Assembly: GCF_001748245.1 (NCBI RefSeq)
Contig: NZ_BDFO01000001.1
Location: 3,871,208-3,935,207 of the forward strand
Source of the DNA: Oligoflexus tunisiensis
GTDB taxonomy: Bacteria; Bdellovibrionota_B; Oligoflexia; Oligoflexales; Oligoflexaceae
DNA length: 64,000 nt
Reading direction: 5' to 3'
Shown here: positions 9,301 through 17,279 of the stretch, one piece after another
Layout: each line of letters opens with the position of its first letter
Numbering within the stretch: position 1 is the stretch's first letter
The notes under the pieces: generated by a model
Database searches by the model: none
What the model was told of the DNA's origin: nothing
What the model saw: the letters and a program-made list of their open reading frames with translations, nothing else
Translations under genes and position numbers: made by a program

Positions 9301-10128
9301 TTAAGAGTGGTCGTTGCGTGAGATGGAGGATTCCATAGCGTTCATGAAATGCCTAAGGATCACCTTCGGGTCGAGCATCGAGGTGTCGGCGGGATCCTGG
9401 AACTCCGGATGCCACTGCACTGCAAAGCAGAGCGGATCATCCGGCGACTGGCGACGTTTCTCGATGGCTTCGATGATCCCATCGTCCGATGAGCGCGCTG
9501 TGATCACGAAGTCTTCCGCCAGATCCTTGATCGCCTGGTGATGCACACTGTTCACAAGCCCCGTGGTTTGCCCGAGATAAAGTTCGGACAGACTCTGGCC
9601 GGACAAAATATCGATCCTATGGCTGTTCTTCTCATAGATATCGGCGTCGCGATGGATAAGGGCTTCAGGACGGAACGTGCTGATGTCCTGATAGAGCGTT
9701 CCACCGAAACTCACATTAAGAATCTGCAGACCCCGGCAGATGCCGAGGATGGGTTTCCTCTGTCGATGAAAGGTACGGATCAGGCTGATTTCGTACTCAT
9801 CCCTGCGGCGATCGCCTTGCCATTCGTCTTTCAGAGGCGTTTCCCCGTAAGACAGAGGACTGACATCCACCCCGCCCTGCAGAACAAGGCCATCCAGCCA
9901 GCCGCAGACCTCATCGAGGCTCGGCCCCGGCGAAGGTACCGTCGGCAGCATGTAGACTGTCGCTCCTAGACTTTGCAGATAGCGTGCCAGGGACTCTTCA
10001 GCATACAGCAGGGGTCGGCCGTTGAAAATCCTGCGTGACGGATCGGTTGCCATCATGCACGCGGACAGTCCGATCCGCAGCGATCGCTTAGCCATCGCTT
10101 CTCCCCCGCTGAACCTTGGACTTGTCAT
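9301..10128 (-). CDS. Class I glutamine amidotransferase, gamma-glutamyl hydrolase type (PuuD-like)
   Basis: The 275-residue peptidase C26-type protein has the nucleophile motif LGICRGLQILNV and the His-Glu pair in AVQWHPEFQ. PuuD-like enzymes hydrolyse gamma-glutamyl amides, releasing glutamate. The ATG at 10128 overlaps the upstream stop as ATGA, which suggests translational coupling. An in-frame ATG at 10095 has a much better ribosome site (GGGGGAG) and begins at the conserved core (AKRSLRIGL), so it may be the main start. Its neighbours are the GS-like ligase and two dehydrogenases. Confidence 0.85.
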   Translation of the reverse strand: MTSPRFSGGEAMAKRSLRIGLSACMMATDPSRRIFNGRPLLYAEESLARYLQSLGATVYMLPTVPSPGPSLDEVCGWLDGLVLQGGVDVSPLSYGETPLKDEWQGDRRRDEYEISLIRTFHRQRKPILGICRGLQILNVSFGGTLYQDISTFRPEALIHRDADIYEKNSHRIDILSGQSLSELYLGQTTGLVNSVHHQAIKDLAEDFVITARSSDDGIIEAIEKRRQSPDDPLCFAVQWHPEFQDPADTSMLDPKVILRHFMNAMESSISRNDHS

Positions 10129-11279
10129 TCACCGGCTAATGCCTCCTTGAAGAGTCTTGCGAAATCCTCCTTGCTGCAGGGACGAGGATTGTTCCCATGA
10201 CAGGCATCCGTAACGGCGACCGAGATCAGCCGATCGGTGATCTGAACATTCACAGCACTCAGCGAAGACGGGATGCCGATCTTCGTTTTCAAGTCCCGCA
10301 GCCAATCGAAGAAGCCGGCGATTATCTGACTGTCACTCCCGGTCAGACCAATGGCCTTGCCCATGCGCACAAAGCGGTCAGGAACCACTTCGGCGTTGAA
10401 CTTCAAGCAGGGAATGATCATCAATGCATTGGCAAGGCCATGATGCAGATCATAGCAGGTCGACAGCGAATGGGCACAGGAATGGGTCACACCCAATCCC
10501 TTCTGGAAAGCGATGGCTCCCATCATCGACGCCAACAGCATGTTGCCTCGGGCCTTGAGATCGTCGGGCTTTTCCATGGCACGCTGCAGGTTCTGAGCGA
10601 CCAGGGTGATGCCTTCCAAGGCGATGCCGTCACAGATAGGATGGAAGTTTTTCGCCAGAAAGGCTTCGATATTGTGAGTCAAGGCATCGATGCCCGTGGC
10701 GGCCGTAAGATTCTTCGGCAGGCTTACCGTGAGCTCCGGATCGGCAATCACATGCCTGGGTATCAGGCGGGGCGACCAGACGATGACTTTCTGATGAGTC
10801 TTGTCATCGGAAATCACCGAACTGCCGCCCACTTCGCTTCCGGTTCCGGCTGTGGTCGGGATGGCAATCGTCAAAGGAATGGGCTGATCAATGGGTCGAG
10901 CGCCTGGCTTGTCGTCCTCATAGTCGAAGAGATCGCCTGGATGAGCCACCATGAGTGCTATGGCCTTGCCCACATCGATCGCACAGCCGCCGCCGATCAT
11001 AACAATGCTATCGGCCTTGGACTGCTTGTACTGGGCGACACCAGCCGTCACATGAGAAGCCACAGGATTGCCCTGAGCGTCGCTATAAACAACAGGTTCA
11101 AGCCCATTCGCTTTCAGAAGTTTTATCGTATTGAGACACACGGGCTGCTGAGCCAGGGCTTTGTCGGTGACCAGGAGAGGTCGCTTGACTTGCGCCTGTT
11201 GCAGAAGCTTTGGCAGGAGTTGAATCGCCTGCGCACCGAAGCGGATATCCGTTGGAAAGCGAAAGGATGAAATGCTCAT
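10125..11279 (-). CDS. Iron-containing (group III) alcohol dehydrogenase
   Basis: The 384-residue protein has the GGGCAIDVGKA nucleotide site, the TTAGTGSEVGGSSVI motif, and the metal-binding series in DPELT, GIDALTHNIEAF, GVTHSCAHSL and HHGLANALMI. The family reduces or oxidises short alcohols and hydroxy acids using NAD(P) and Fe2+. It starts 12 bp after the GS-like gene. In this operon it takes the place where the classic putrescine (Puu) pathway has an FAD amine oxidase, which points to an amino-alcohol substrate. Confidence 0.9.
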   Translation of the reverse strand: MSISSFRFPTDIRFGAQAIQLLPKLLQQAQVKRPLLVTDKALAQQPVCLNTIKLLKANGLEPVVYSDAQGNPVASHVTAGVAQYKQSKADSIVMIGGGCAIDVGKAIALMVAHPGDLFDYEDDKPGARPIDQPIPLTIAIPTTAGTGSEVGGSSVISDDKTHQKVIVWSPRLIPRHVIADPELTVSLPKNLTAATGIDALTHNIEAFLAKNFHPICDGIALEGITLVAQNLQRAMEKPDDLKARGNMLLASMMGAIAFQKGLGVTHSCAHSLSTCYDLHHGLANALMIIPCLKFNAEVVPDRFVRMGKAIGLTGSDSQIIAGFFDWLRDLKTKIGIPSSLSAVNVQITDRLISVAVTDACHGNNPRPCSKEDFARLFKEALAGE

Positions 11280-11291
11280 GCGAGACCCTCG

Positions 11292-12665
11292 TTATATGAT
11301 TTCAAAGTAACGTTTGATTTCCCAGTCGGTGACCGCCTTCTGCGACTGTTCCCACTCCCAAAAGCGGGTTTCACTATAGTGTTTCACAAATCTTTCGCCA
11401 AAAACAGTCCGTGCGACCTCTGAGTTAGCGAATGCCGTGGCGGCCTCCTGCAGATTGCTGGGGAAGGCTGCCGCATCCGTGCTATCGTAACCGCTGCCTT
11501 GCACCTGGGCCTGTTCGAGCGACAGATTCTGTTCAATTCCCTTCAGACCGGCTGCGACTGAGGCCGCCAGGGAAAGATAGGGATTCATATCCGCACCGGG
11601 AACCCGGACTTCGACGCGGGTCGAGGAAGCTCCCCAGGGAATTACCCGGAAGGCGCAGGTGCGATTGTCGAGGCCCCAGGTGGATGACGTCGGTGCCCAG
11701 TAGCCTTTGACAAGCCGCTTGTAGCTGTTCACAGTCGGCGCCATCATCACCAGAAATTCCGGGGTATAGCGAATGAGGCCAGCCAGGAACTTTTTGAAAA
11801 CCGGACTCATGCAGTTAGGATCATCGTCGGCATAGAATAGATTTTTATCGCCCTGGCACAAGCTCAGATGGATATGCCCGCTGCACCCAGGGAGCCTGGC
11901 ATTCCACTTGGCCATGAAGCTGGCGAGGATCCCGTGCTTTTGGGCGATTTCCTTGGTGCCCGTCTTAAAGAGTATGGCTCGGTCGGCCGCTTCCAAACCA
12001 TTGCTGACTTGAATCGCCGCCTCATACACACCCGGTCCCGTCTCGGTATGAACACCTTCGAGGGGCACGCGGAAATTCCGATGGAGGTCGATCAGATCGT
12101 TGAAGAAATCACTGTACTGGCTCGAACGGAGGATGGAGTATCCGAACATGCCTGGCGTCAGGGGCGTCGGAACACAATAATTTTTTTGCTCCAGGCTTTC
12201 TGCTGATTCCTGGAAATTGAACCATTCGAACTCACAACCGGCCATCACATTGTAGCCCATGCCTTCAGCTTTTTTCAGAACTTTTTTCAGAACCTGGCGC
12301 GGGCAAATTTCAAGGGGAGTCCTGCCGTCCTGCTCATAAAATTCCCCTAAAAAGAACGGCACGTTTCCATCCCAGGGAACGACGCGCTCGGTGCCCGGAT
12401 CAATCTTTGCCAAAGCATCCGGATAGCCCGAATGCCAGCCCGTATAGGTGCATGAATCATAGCAGACATCCGCGCTGTCCCAGCCGAACACGACGTTGCA
12501 GAAGCCAAAGCCTTTCTGCGAAGCCGATTTGAATTTGTCGAAGTTGAGGTACTTGCCTCGCAGGATCCCATCGATATCGGCAACTGCAACCTTGACCTTT
12601 TGATGACCGGCATCTTCCAGCTGCTTTAAGACAGCTTTGATCCTTACGTCTTCCTGATCTGCCAT
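11292..12665 (-). CDS. Glutamine-synthetase-family gamma-glutamyl-amine ligase (PuuA/GlnA4-like)
   Basis: The 457-residue GS fold has VADIDGILRGKYL near the N-terminus, CEFEWFNF, the ATP/glutamate site PGCSGHIHLSL and the late RTCAFRVIPWG and ARNPYLSLAASVAAG-like (here DMNPYLSLAASVAAG) motifs. The N-terminal region resembles PuuA-type ligases, not nitrogen-assimilating GlnA. It is first in an operon with alcohol dehydrogenase, amidotransferase and aldehyde dehydrogenase, so its likely job is to gamma-glutamylate an amine before oxidation. GGGAGG lies 7 nt before the ATG. Confidence 0.88.
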   Translation of the reverse strand: MADQEDVRIKAVLKQLEDAGHQKVKVAVADIDGILRGKYLNFDKFKSASQKGFGFCNVVFGWDSADVCYDSCTYTGWHSGYPDALAKIDPGTERVVPWDGNVPFFLGEFYEQDGRTPLEICPRQVLKKVLKKAEGMGYNVMAGCEFEWFNFQESAESLEQKNYCVPTPLTPGMFGYSILRSSQYSDFFNDLIDLHRNFRVPLEGVHTETGPGVYEAAIQVSNGLEAADRAILFKTGTKEIAQKHGILASFMAKWNARLPGCSGHIHLSLCQGDKNLFYADDDPNCMSPVFKKFLAGLIRYTPEFLVMMAPTVNSYKRLVKGYWAPTSSTWGLDNRTCAFRVIPWGASSTRVEVRVPGADMNPYLSLAASVAAGLKGIEQNLSLEQAQVQGSGYDSTDAAAFPSNLQEAATAFANSEVARTVFGERFVKHYSETRFWEWEQSQKAVTDWEIKRYFEII

Positions 12666-12907
12666 GTAACGTCCTCCCTCGGCCTTGTCTGTGTGGAACT
12701 ATCGCGCGTGCCAGGCTTGTCTATTCTGGTGGAATTAATTGAAATTATGCCTAGGAATTGTCAGGATTGCAATATTTGCCGCACCATGGGAGTCGCGCGG
12801 GTTTTTTTGGATGCGACGGGCGGGGAAATTCACCAGTCCAGGTCAGGATGTAGTAACCTGGGGCGTGGCGACAGACAAGGATTCACTGAGGGAGGGTGAC
12901 CAGTCCA

Positions 12908-13597
12908 ATGACGAGCAGGAAACAGACTCGACGCGACGTGACCATCAGCAATATCAAGGGTCGGACCGGTTCGGTATCCGGAATCCTTGTTCGACCGGCC
13001 GATGCCGTGGCCATCCTTGTCCTCGCGCACGGGGCGGGGGCCGGCATGGATCACCCTTTCATGAGCGATCTGGCCACAACCCTTGGTGAAGTGGGGATTG
13101 CGACCTTGCGTTTTCAATTTCCTTATTGGGAAGATGGAGCGAAACGCCCCGACAATGCAAAACTCGCAACGGCTACGGTTGCGGCAGCCATCCAGTGGGC
13201 ACTCGAACGCGTTTCTGATCTTCCCTTATTCGCTGGCGGGAAGTCCTTTGGCGGAAGAATGACGACCACGGCGGCGAGCCTCGGCATGATTGAATCCGTG
13301 AAAGGTCTTGTTTGCTACGGTTTTCCTTTGCATCAGGCCGGGAAGCCTTCCGTGGATCGAGCGGCGCATTTGAAGGACGTCAAGGTTCCGATCCTTTTTC
13401 TGCAGGGAACTCGCGATGCCTTGGCCGATTTGTCTCTGATGCGAGAGGTCGCCCGCGCTCTCCCTCTTGCGAAAATGCACGTCGTACAAGGGGCGGATCA
13501 CGGCTTTGCGGTGCTCAAGAGCAGCGGTCGCAGCAATGCGGAAGTCATCCCGGAGCTCGCCCGTGAGACTCTCACGTTTTGTCAGCTTCCTGGTTAG
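12908..13597 (+). CDS. Alpha/beta-family hydrolase (KANL3/Tex30-like)
   Basis: The product has about 229 residues. It carries AHGAGAGMDHPFM, RFQFPYWEDG, the nucleophile elbow FAGGKSFGGRM (Ser in GKSFGG), LFLQGTRDAL and the final GADHGFAV histidine motif. This set is typical of the small soluble hydrolases related to KANL3/Tex30. GGAGG at 12891-12895 is too close to a GTG at 12896 but 12 nt before the ATG at 12908, so I chose the ATG. Its 3' end overlaps the convergent gene by 26 bp. Substrate unknown. Confidence 0.85.
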   Translation: MTSRKQTRRDVTISNIKGRTGSVSGILVRPADAVAILVLAHGAGAGMDHPFMSDLATTLGEVGIATLRFQFPYWEDGAKRPDNAKLATATVAAAIQWALERVSDLPLFAGGKSFGGRMTTTAASLGMIESVKGLVCYGFPLHQAGKPSVDRAAHLKDVKVPILFLQGTRDALADLSLMREVARALPLAKMHVVQGADHGFAVLKSSGRSNAEVIPELARETLTFCQLPG

Positions 13598-14315
13598 CAT
13601 GTCTGCCGATGAAGAGACCAATGATGGCGGCGCAGCTTTGATAGCTCAGACGCCCCTGCCGGGCTTCGTTCTGGCAATAAGCGTCGATCCCAAGGGAGAG
13701 GCAATGGAAGTCGCTGGCTTGACAGGCGGCGGCCTTGCTCAGGCTGAAGGCCGTGGCGAGACTTCCATAGCGATGATTCAAGGCTGCAGCCATGGATTCA
13801 CCGCGAGTCATCATTTCATAACGCTCGCGAGCCGAGATGAATCGATTGGCATTAAGCCGTTCCACAACCAGGGCATCGATCATGGCCAGGCAGGCCCCTT
13901 GATCGGGGCTGATGCTACAGATATGAGCGGCGGCCTCGAAGGAGCAACTCAGGGCCAGCGTGGGATCAAAACTGCGACAAACGCCCGAGAATATGGCATC
14001 AGCTTCAATTTGCAAACGCGTGCGTTCGGCTTCGGAGAGTGCACGGACGGAACGGATCAATCGCTCCAGATATTCGGCGCGTTGTCTGGCGCTGGCCTGC
14101 GGCTGGATACTTTCCTGGGCAACGACGGGCTCCTTGGGCCCTGGCGCCTGTTCTGTCGGCGCCTGTTCCTCTGGCATCGGCTCCACCTCTTCGGGCTTCG
14201 CCATCCGAGGCACGATGATACGTTCAAACGAGTCGGGACCTGAGGGTTTGATGCGCTCGTCCACGGCCTGAGCGCCGGAAGTGAAAGCCAGAAGAAACAG
14301 CAGGATCTTCTTCAT
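13572..14315 (-). CDS. Secreted protein, last gene of the MotAB-like operon
   Basis: The 247-residue protein has a signal peptide (KKILLFLLAFTSGAQA). It then has a Pro/Glu-rich linker (about 35-75) and an alpha-helical cysteine-containing domain (FSGVCRSFD, LSCSF, HICSIS, GACLAM, AACQASDFHCLSL, AYCQNE) with eight cysteines that could form four disulphides. Its start overlaps the preceding stop by 4 bp (ATGA). I do not recognise a family. The context suggests a periplasmic partner of the channel proteins encoded upstream. Confidence 0.7.
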   Translation of the reverse strand: MKKILLFLLAFTSGAQAVDERIKPSGPDSFERIIVPRMAKPEEVEPMPEEQAPTEQAPGPKEPVVAQESIQPQASARQRAEYLERLIRSVRALSEAERTRLQIEADAIFSGVCRSFDPTLALSCSFEAAAHICSISPDQGACLAMIDALVVERLNANRFISARERYEMMTRGESMAAALNHRYGSLATAFSLSKAAACQASDFHCLSLGIDAYCQNEARQGRLSYQSCAAIIGLFIGRHANQEADKT

Positions 14316-15829
14316 GGTTTCTCCTCATTCTGCCGGTAGGCCTTGCGGAAACGTTTCACAAAGTTGGCAATATGCGGTTGCCAGGGATAGACTTCCATAT
14401 ACTCGGGATAGCGATACACCCATTGGTCACCTGCCAACACATCACTGGACCGTAGCAGTTCGAACTTCGCCAGCATCAGGTCGTCGCCGCCACGAGCGAT
14501 TTCACTGCGAAAGCGATCCTCGCTCAGACCGAGGGGACGGGTGCGATCCATATTGTTGTAATCGAAGTCGGGAACAAAAGCCCGGGCAACAGCCGCAAAC
14601 AATTCGTTCGAGGGATAGATTCCATCCGTTCCCGCGGCCGGCAGTGTCGAGGCAATGACTTCAAAATTCTGTCCGACATAGGGCAGCGTGCCTTGCAGAG
14701 AAGACGAGCCTGCCGCCATCAGACAGTGAAAGCTGACGAGCGACTTCGGTCTTTTCATCACGGTGTCGATCGACTGGCGTAGATCATAGGTATCCAAAGC
14801 CGCCTCGCCCTTATCAATCAATTCAGAGCAGGTATTCGGCTGAGCCCCCCAGTGAATGATATAGGGCCGACAATAATTGGCATCGCGGCCGACAGCGGGG
14901 CTAAACAGCAGGTGACTGAGAGCATCTTCGAGCTGCGCGCCGGGTTCCGTTCCCTGCTCGGCCATACGGAATCGCAGCTCGCGTAATTCATCCTGACAAT
15001 GATTCGGATGCAGACGGCGGCGGGCTTTAACCAGCCACGTGCCGGGCTCGGGCAAATCTGTAAAGATGTGAATCGCCGAGCGTGGAACACCGAGGAAGCC
15101 TTGAGCATGGCTTTCCACCAGCTCCGGTAATTTTTCGGTATCGATCTTCAAAGGTGCCGAGTCCGTCAGCAGGGTCTTCACAAAACGCTGCAACAGGCGA
15201 TAGGAATAATGAGCGGGAGGCTCATCCCATTGCCGATGGGTACAGATCTCTTCGTCCTGCTCAGCAGGATCATCCGCGCAATCTCCCAGATCCTTGGCAT
15301 ACCCCAGGGCATAGGCTCTTTTTACAAGGTCACAACCCATCTTCGGTGGTTTGGCAGCGGTGATCTCTTCACCTTCCTTGGGGCAGATCGGACCATAGTT
15401 TTTGGTCATATTGTGATAGAAATGTTGCAGAAGAACCAGACTGCGATTTTCCAGAATGATGAGACCAAAGACAAGCAGCCCAAGACCAGAAATCAAGGGG
15501 AAACCAAACCGACCAAACTCGCTGGCGGGCTGTTCATCCCGAACGCCCATCCAGATTCCCCAGCTCCTGATCGTAAGCAGTGGCAGCGAACCAGGACGTC
15601 GGTATTCATGACGACCGATGGCAAGATGATAGGAACTTTCCCGGCGACTTCGCAGAAAGAAAGCCAATCCAAGGCTGATAAGGCTCGCCAGACAACCGAT
15701 CAGCCAGAGGACTTCGGGCTGCATCGACAGTACACGCCTGATATCGAAGAGGCGCTGCACGCCGGCGAACGTGATCAGACCCGTAACCACGAGTCCGAGA
15801 ACGAGACTTTTAAGTCCGATGCGGATCAT
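14312..15829 (-). CDS. Membrane-anchored periplasmic protein of the MotAB-like operon
   Basis: The 505-residue protein has three predicted TM segments (about 6-24, 41-59 and 110-128) followed by about 370 residues that are probably periplasmic, with several cysteines (CPKEG, MGCDLVKRA, DCADD, EICTHR, NHCQDE, NYCRPY, NTCSEL, FHCLMAAG). No known domain is recognisable. It is coupled at both ends by 4-bp ATGA overlaps, with GAGGA just before its ATG. The combination of short TM hairpin and large Cys-rich domain suggests a structural part of the complex. Confidence 0.75.
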   Translation of the reverse strand: MIRIGLKSLVLGLVVTGLITFAGVQRLFDIRRVLSMQPEVLWLIGCLASLISLGLAFFLRSRRESSYHLAIGRHEYRRPGSLPLLTIRSWGIWMGVRDEQPASEFGRFGFPLISGLGLLVFGLIILENRSLVLLQHFYHNMTKNYGPICPKEGEEITAAKPPKMGCDLVKRAYALGYAKDLGDCADDPAEQDEEICTHRQWDEPPAHYSYRLLQRFVKTLLTDSAPLKIDTEKLPELVESHAQGFLGVPRSAIHIFTDLPEPGTWLVKARRRLHPNHCQDELRELRFRMAEQGTEPGAQLEDALSHLLFSPAVGRDANYCRPYIIHWGAQPNTCSELIDKGEAALDTYDLRQSIDTVMKRPKSLVSFHCLMAAGSSSLQGTLPYVGQNFEVIASTLPAAGTDGIYPSNELFAAVARAFVPDFDYNNMDRTRPLGLSEDRFRSEIARGGDDLMLAKFELLRSSDVLAGDQWVYRYPEYMEVYPWQPHIANFVKRFRKAYRQNEEKP

Positions 15830-16422
15830 GGTTCCTCTTTAAACTGATTGATGAGTCGATCTTCAATTTGAATCCTGCGATTCTTGGCATTGGCCTGATC
15901 CATCGCAGCCTTTTGAAAGCTCGACACGGGTCCGTCGATTTTCGGCACGTCATGGGCCGGCAGGTTATCGGCATGCGAACAGACCACAACGTGATCGGGC
16001 ACATCCTTGCCGTACTGCGCGATCTGCTTGTAGGTGGCCATGGCACGTTCAAAACCGAGGACGAAGTTCTTGTCCTTTTGACCTTGATTGTCGGTATGGC
16101 CATGGATGAAGAGCACGCGTTTGACGAGACCATTGGTCTTGAAATTCAGGGTGCTGTCGGCATCTTCCTGGAACAGTCGGGCAAACACGGCCTGACCTTC
16201 GGGCGAAAGCTGCGTTTGACCCGGACGGAAGAGAACGTCGCCGGGCAGGTTGACCATGCGGGTCGAGACATCCCCCACGGTTTCGCTGATGCCTTTGCTT
16301 TGGGCCTGACTCAACGACCAGAATATCACGAAAAAAATCATGATATTGGTCATCAAGTCGATATAGGCTGTCTGCCAGAGTTCGCTGGCTCCACCCCTTT
16401 TACGGCGAATGGGCGCTCTCAT
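15826..16422 (-). CDS. MotB/OmpA-family ion-channel subunit
   Basis: The 198-residue protein has one N-terminal TM (about 18-38). It contains AYIDLMTNIMIFF, in which Asp22 matches the ion-binding aspartate of MotB/ExbD/TolR. An OmpA-like peptidoglycan-binding domain follows (VLFIHGHTDNQGQ, then NFVLGFERAMATYKQI, then NRRIQIE). Such subunits anchor to the cell wall and pair with MotA/TolQ-type proteins. It overlaps the MotA-like gene by 4 bp upstream and the next gene by 4 bp downstream. Confidence 0.88.
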   Translation of the reverse strand: MRAPIRRKRGGASELWQTAYIDLMTNIMIFFVIFWSLSQAQSKGISETVGDVSTRMVNLPGDVLFRPGQTQLSPEGQAVFARLFQEDADSTLNFKTNGLVKRVLFIHGHTDNQGQKDKNFVLGFERAMATYKQIAQYGKDVPDHVVVCSHADNLPAHDVPKIDGPVSSFQKAAMDQANAKNRRIQIEDRLINQFKEEP

Positions 16423-17279
16423 GACTGAACCTCAATGTTCATATTGTTTTTCGCGATCAGATCGAGTGAACGCAAAAGATCATCATAATCATACTCAAGT
16501 TTTTGCAGACGCTGATCGAAACGAGCGGCCAGGATCTTATAGGTGGCACCAAAGAAGGCACCGTAAAGCGTAGTCTTCAGAGCGATGGCGAGCTGCGGGG
16601 TCAGGGCTTCCACGTTGACGCTGGCACCCAGTCCATCAAACATCATGATCAGACCGAGAACGGTACCGACCAGACCAACATAGGGCATCGCTTCGGAGGC
16701 GAATTGCAGGTTGAGGCGCGAGAACTCGTAGAGTTCATGGCAGTCGAAGTAGTAACGATGAGCCATATATTCAAGGCGATCCTGCTGACCGGATTGCGAC
16801 GCTTTGCGCAGGTCTTCGGTCAGAGCATTGCGGGGAACGACGACGGCGTTGCCGTCATCCTCACGGTCGATCAGTGCTTCCTTCAAAAGGCGACCCGTTT
16901 CACCGATCAACGCGGCGTCTTCGGTCAAATGTTTGGTCGAGAAGAAAGTGGTCATCAAAGAGATGACGATACGCACGATTTCAGTGCCGGTCGTATAGAG
17001 CAGAAGACCGATCGAAAAGAGCAGCATCGAAAAGAAAAAATTCTCGGTGATGAACAGAAGACCTGAGATCAACGTCAGGCCTATCATACCCATCAGACCA
17101 ACAAAACCACCGGCGGCATGGCCACGCGCTCTAGCGTGGGCGACTGGCTTTTTTCCGCTTGGCTGGTTTGGATTTTCCGGTTCCGACTCTCTGTTTCTTC
17201 GGAGCAGCCTTTGGTACCACTTCAGGGGTCGCTGGGGCTGTTGACTGGACGACAGGCGCTGGGGATTCTCCGACTGCAT
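16419..17279 (-). CDS. MotA/TolQ/ExbB-family proton-channel protein
   Basis: The 286-residue protein has a basic N-terminal tail (about 1-58), a TM hairpin (about 60-110), a cytoplasmic helical region, and the conserved channel helices SEAMPYVGLVGTVLGLIMMF and IALKTTLYGAFFGATYKI. These last two are the family signature. AAGGAGG lies 8 nt before the ATG, so this start is well supported even though it places the first 149 bp inside the 3' end of the upstream gene in another frame. The partner is the MotB-like product encoded directly downstream. Confidence 0.88.
   Translation of the reverse strand: MQSENPQRLSSSQQPQRPLKWYQRLLRRNRESEPENPNQPSGKKPVAHARARGHAAGGFVGLMGMIGLTLISGLLFITENFFFSMLLFSIGLLLYTTGTEIVRIVISLMTTFFSTKHLTEDAALIGETGRLLKEALIDREDDGNAVVVPRNALTEDLRKASQSGQQDRLEYMAHRYYFDCHELYEFSRLNLQFASEAMPYVGLVGTVLGLIMMFDGLGASVNVEALTPQLAIALKTTLYGAFFGATYKILAARFDQRLQKLEYDYDDLLRSLDLIAKNNMNIEVQS

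Noticed and set aside
10197..11270. 357-codon open frame antisense to the alcohol dehydrogenase
   Set aside because: The sense protein carries all family motifs; the antisense product shows none.
15826..17279. MotA/MotB-like pair as a Zorya anti-phage system
   Set aside because: Zorya needs ZorC/ZorD or ZorE (helicase or nuclease) and a long ZorA tail. None is present; neighbours are envelope proteins.
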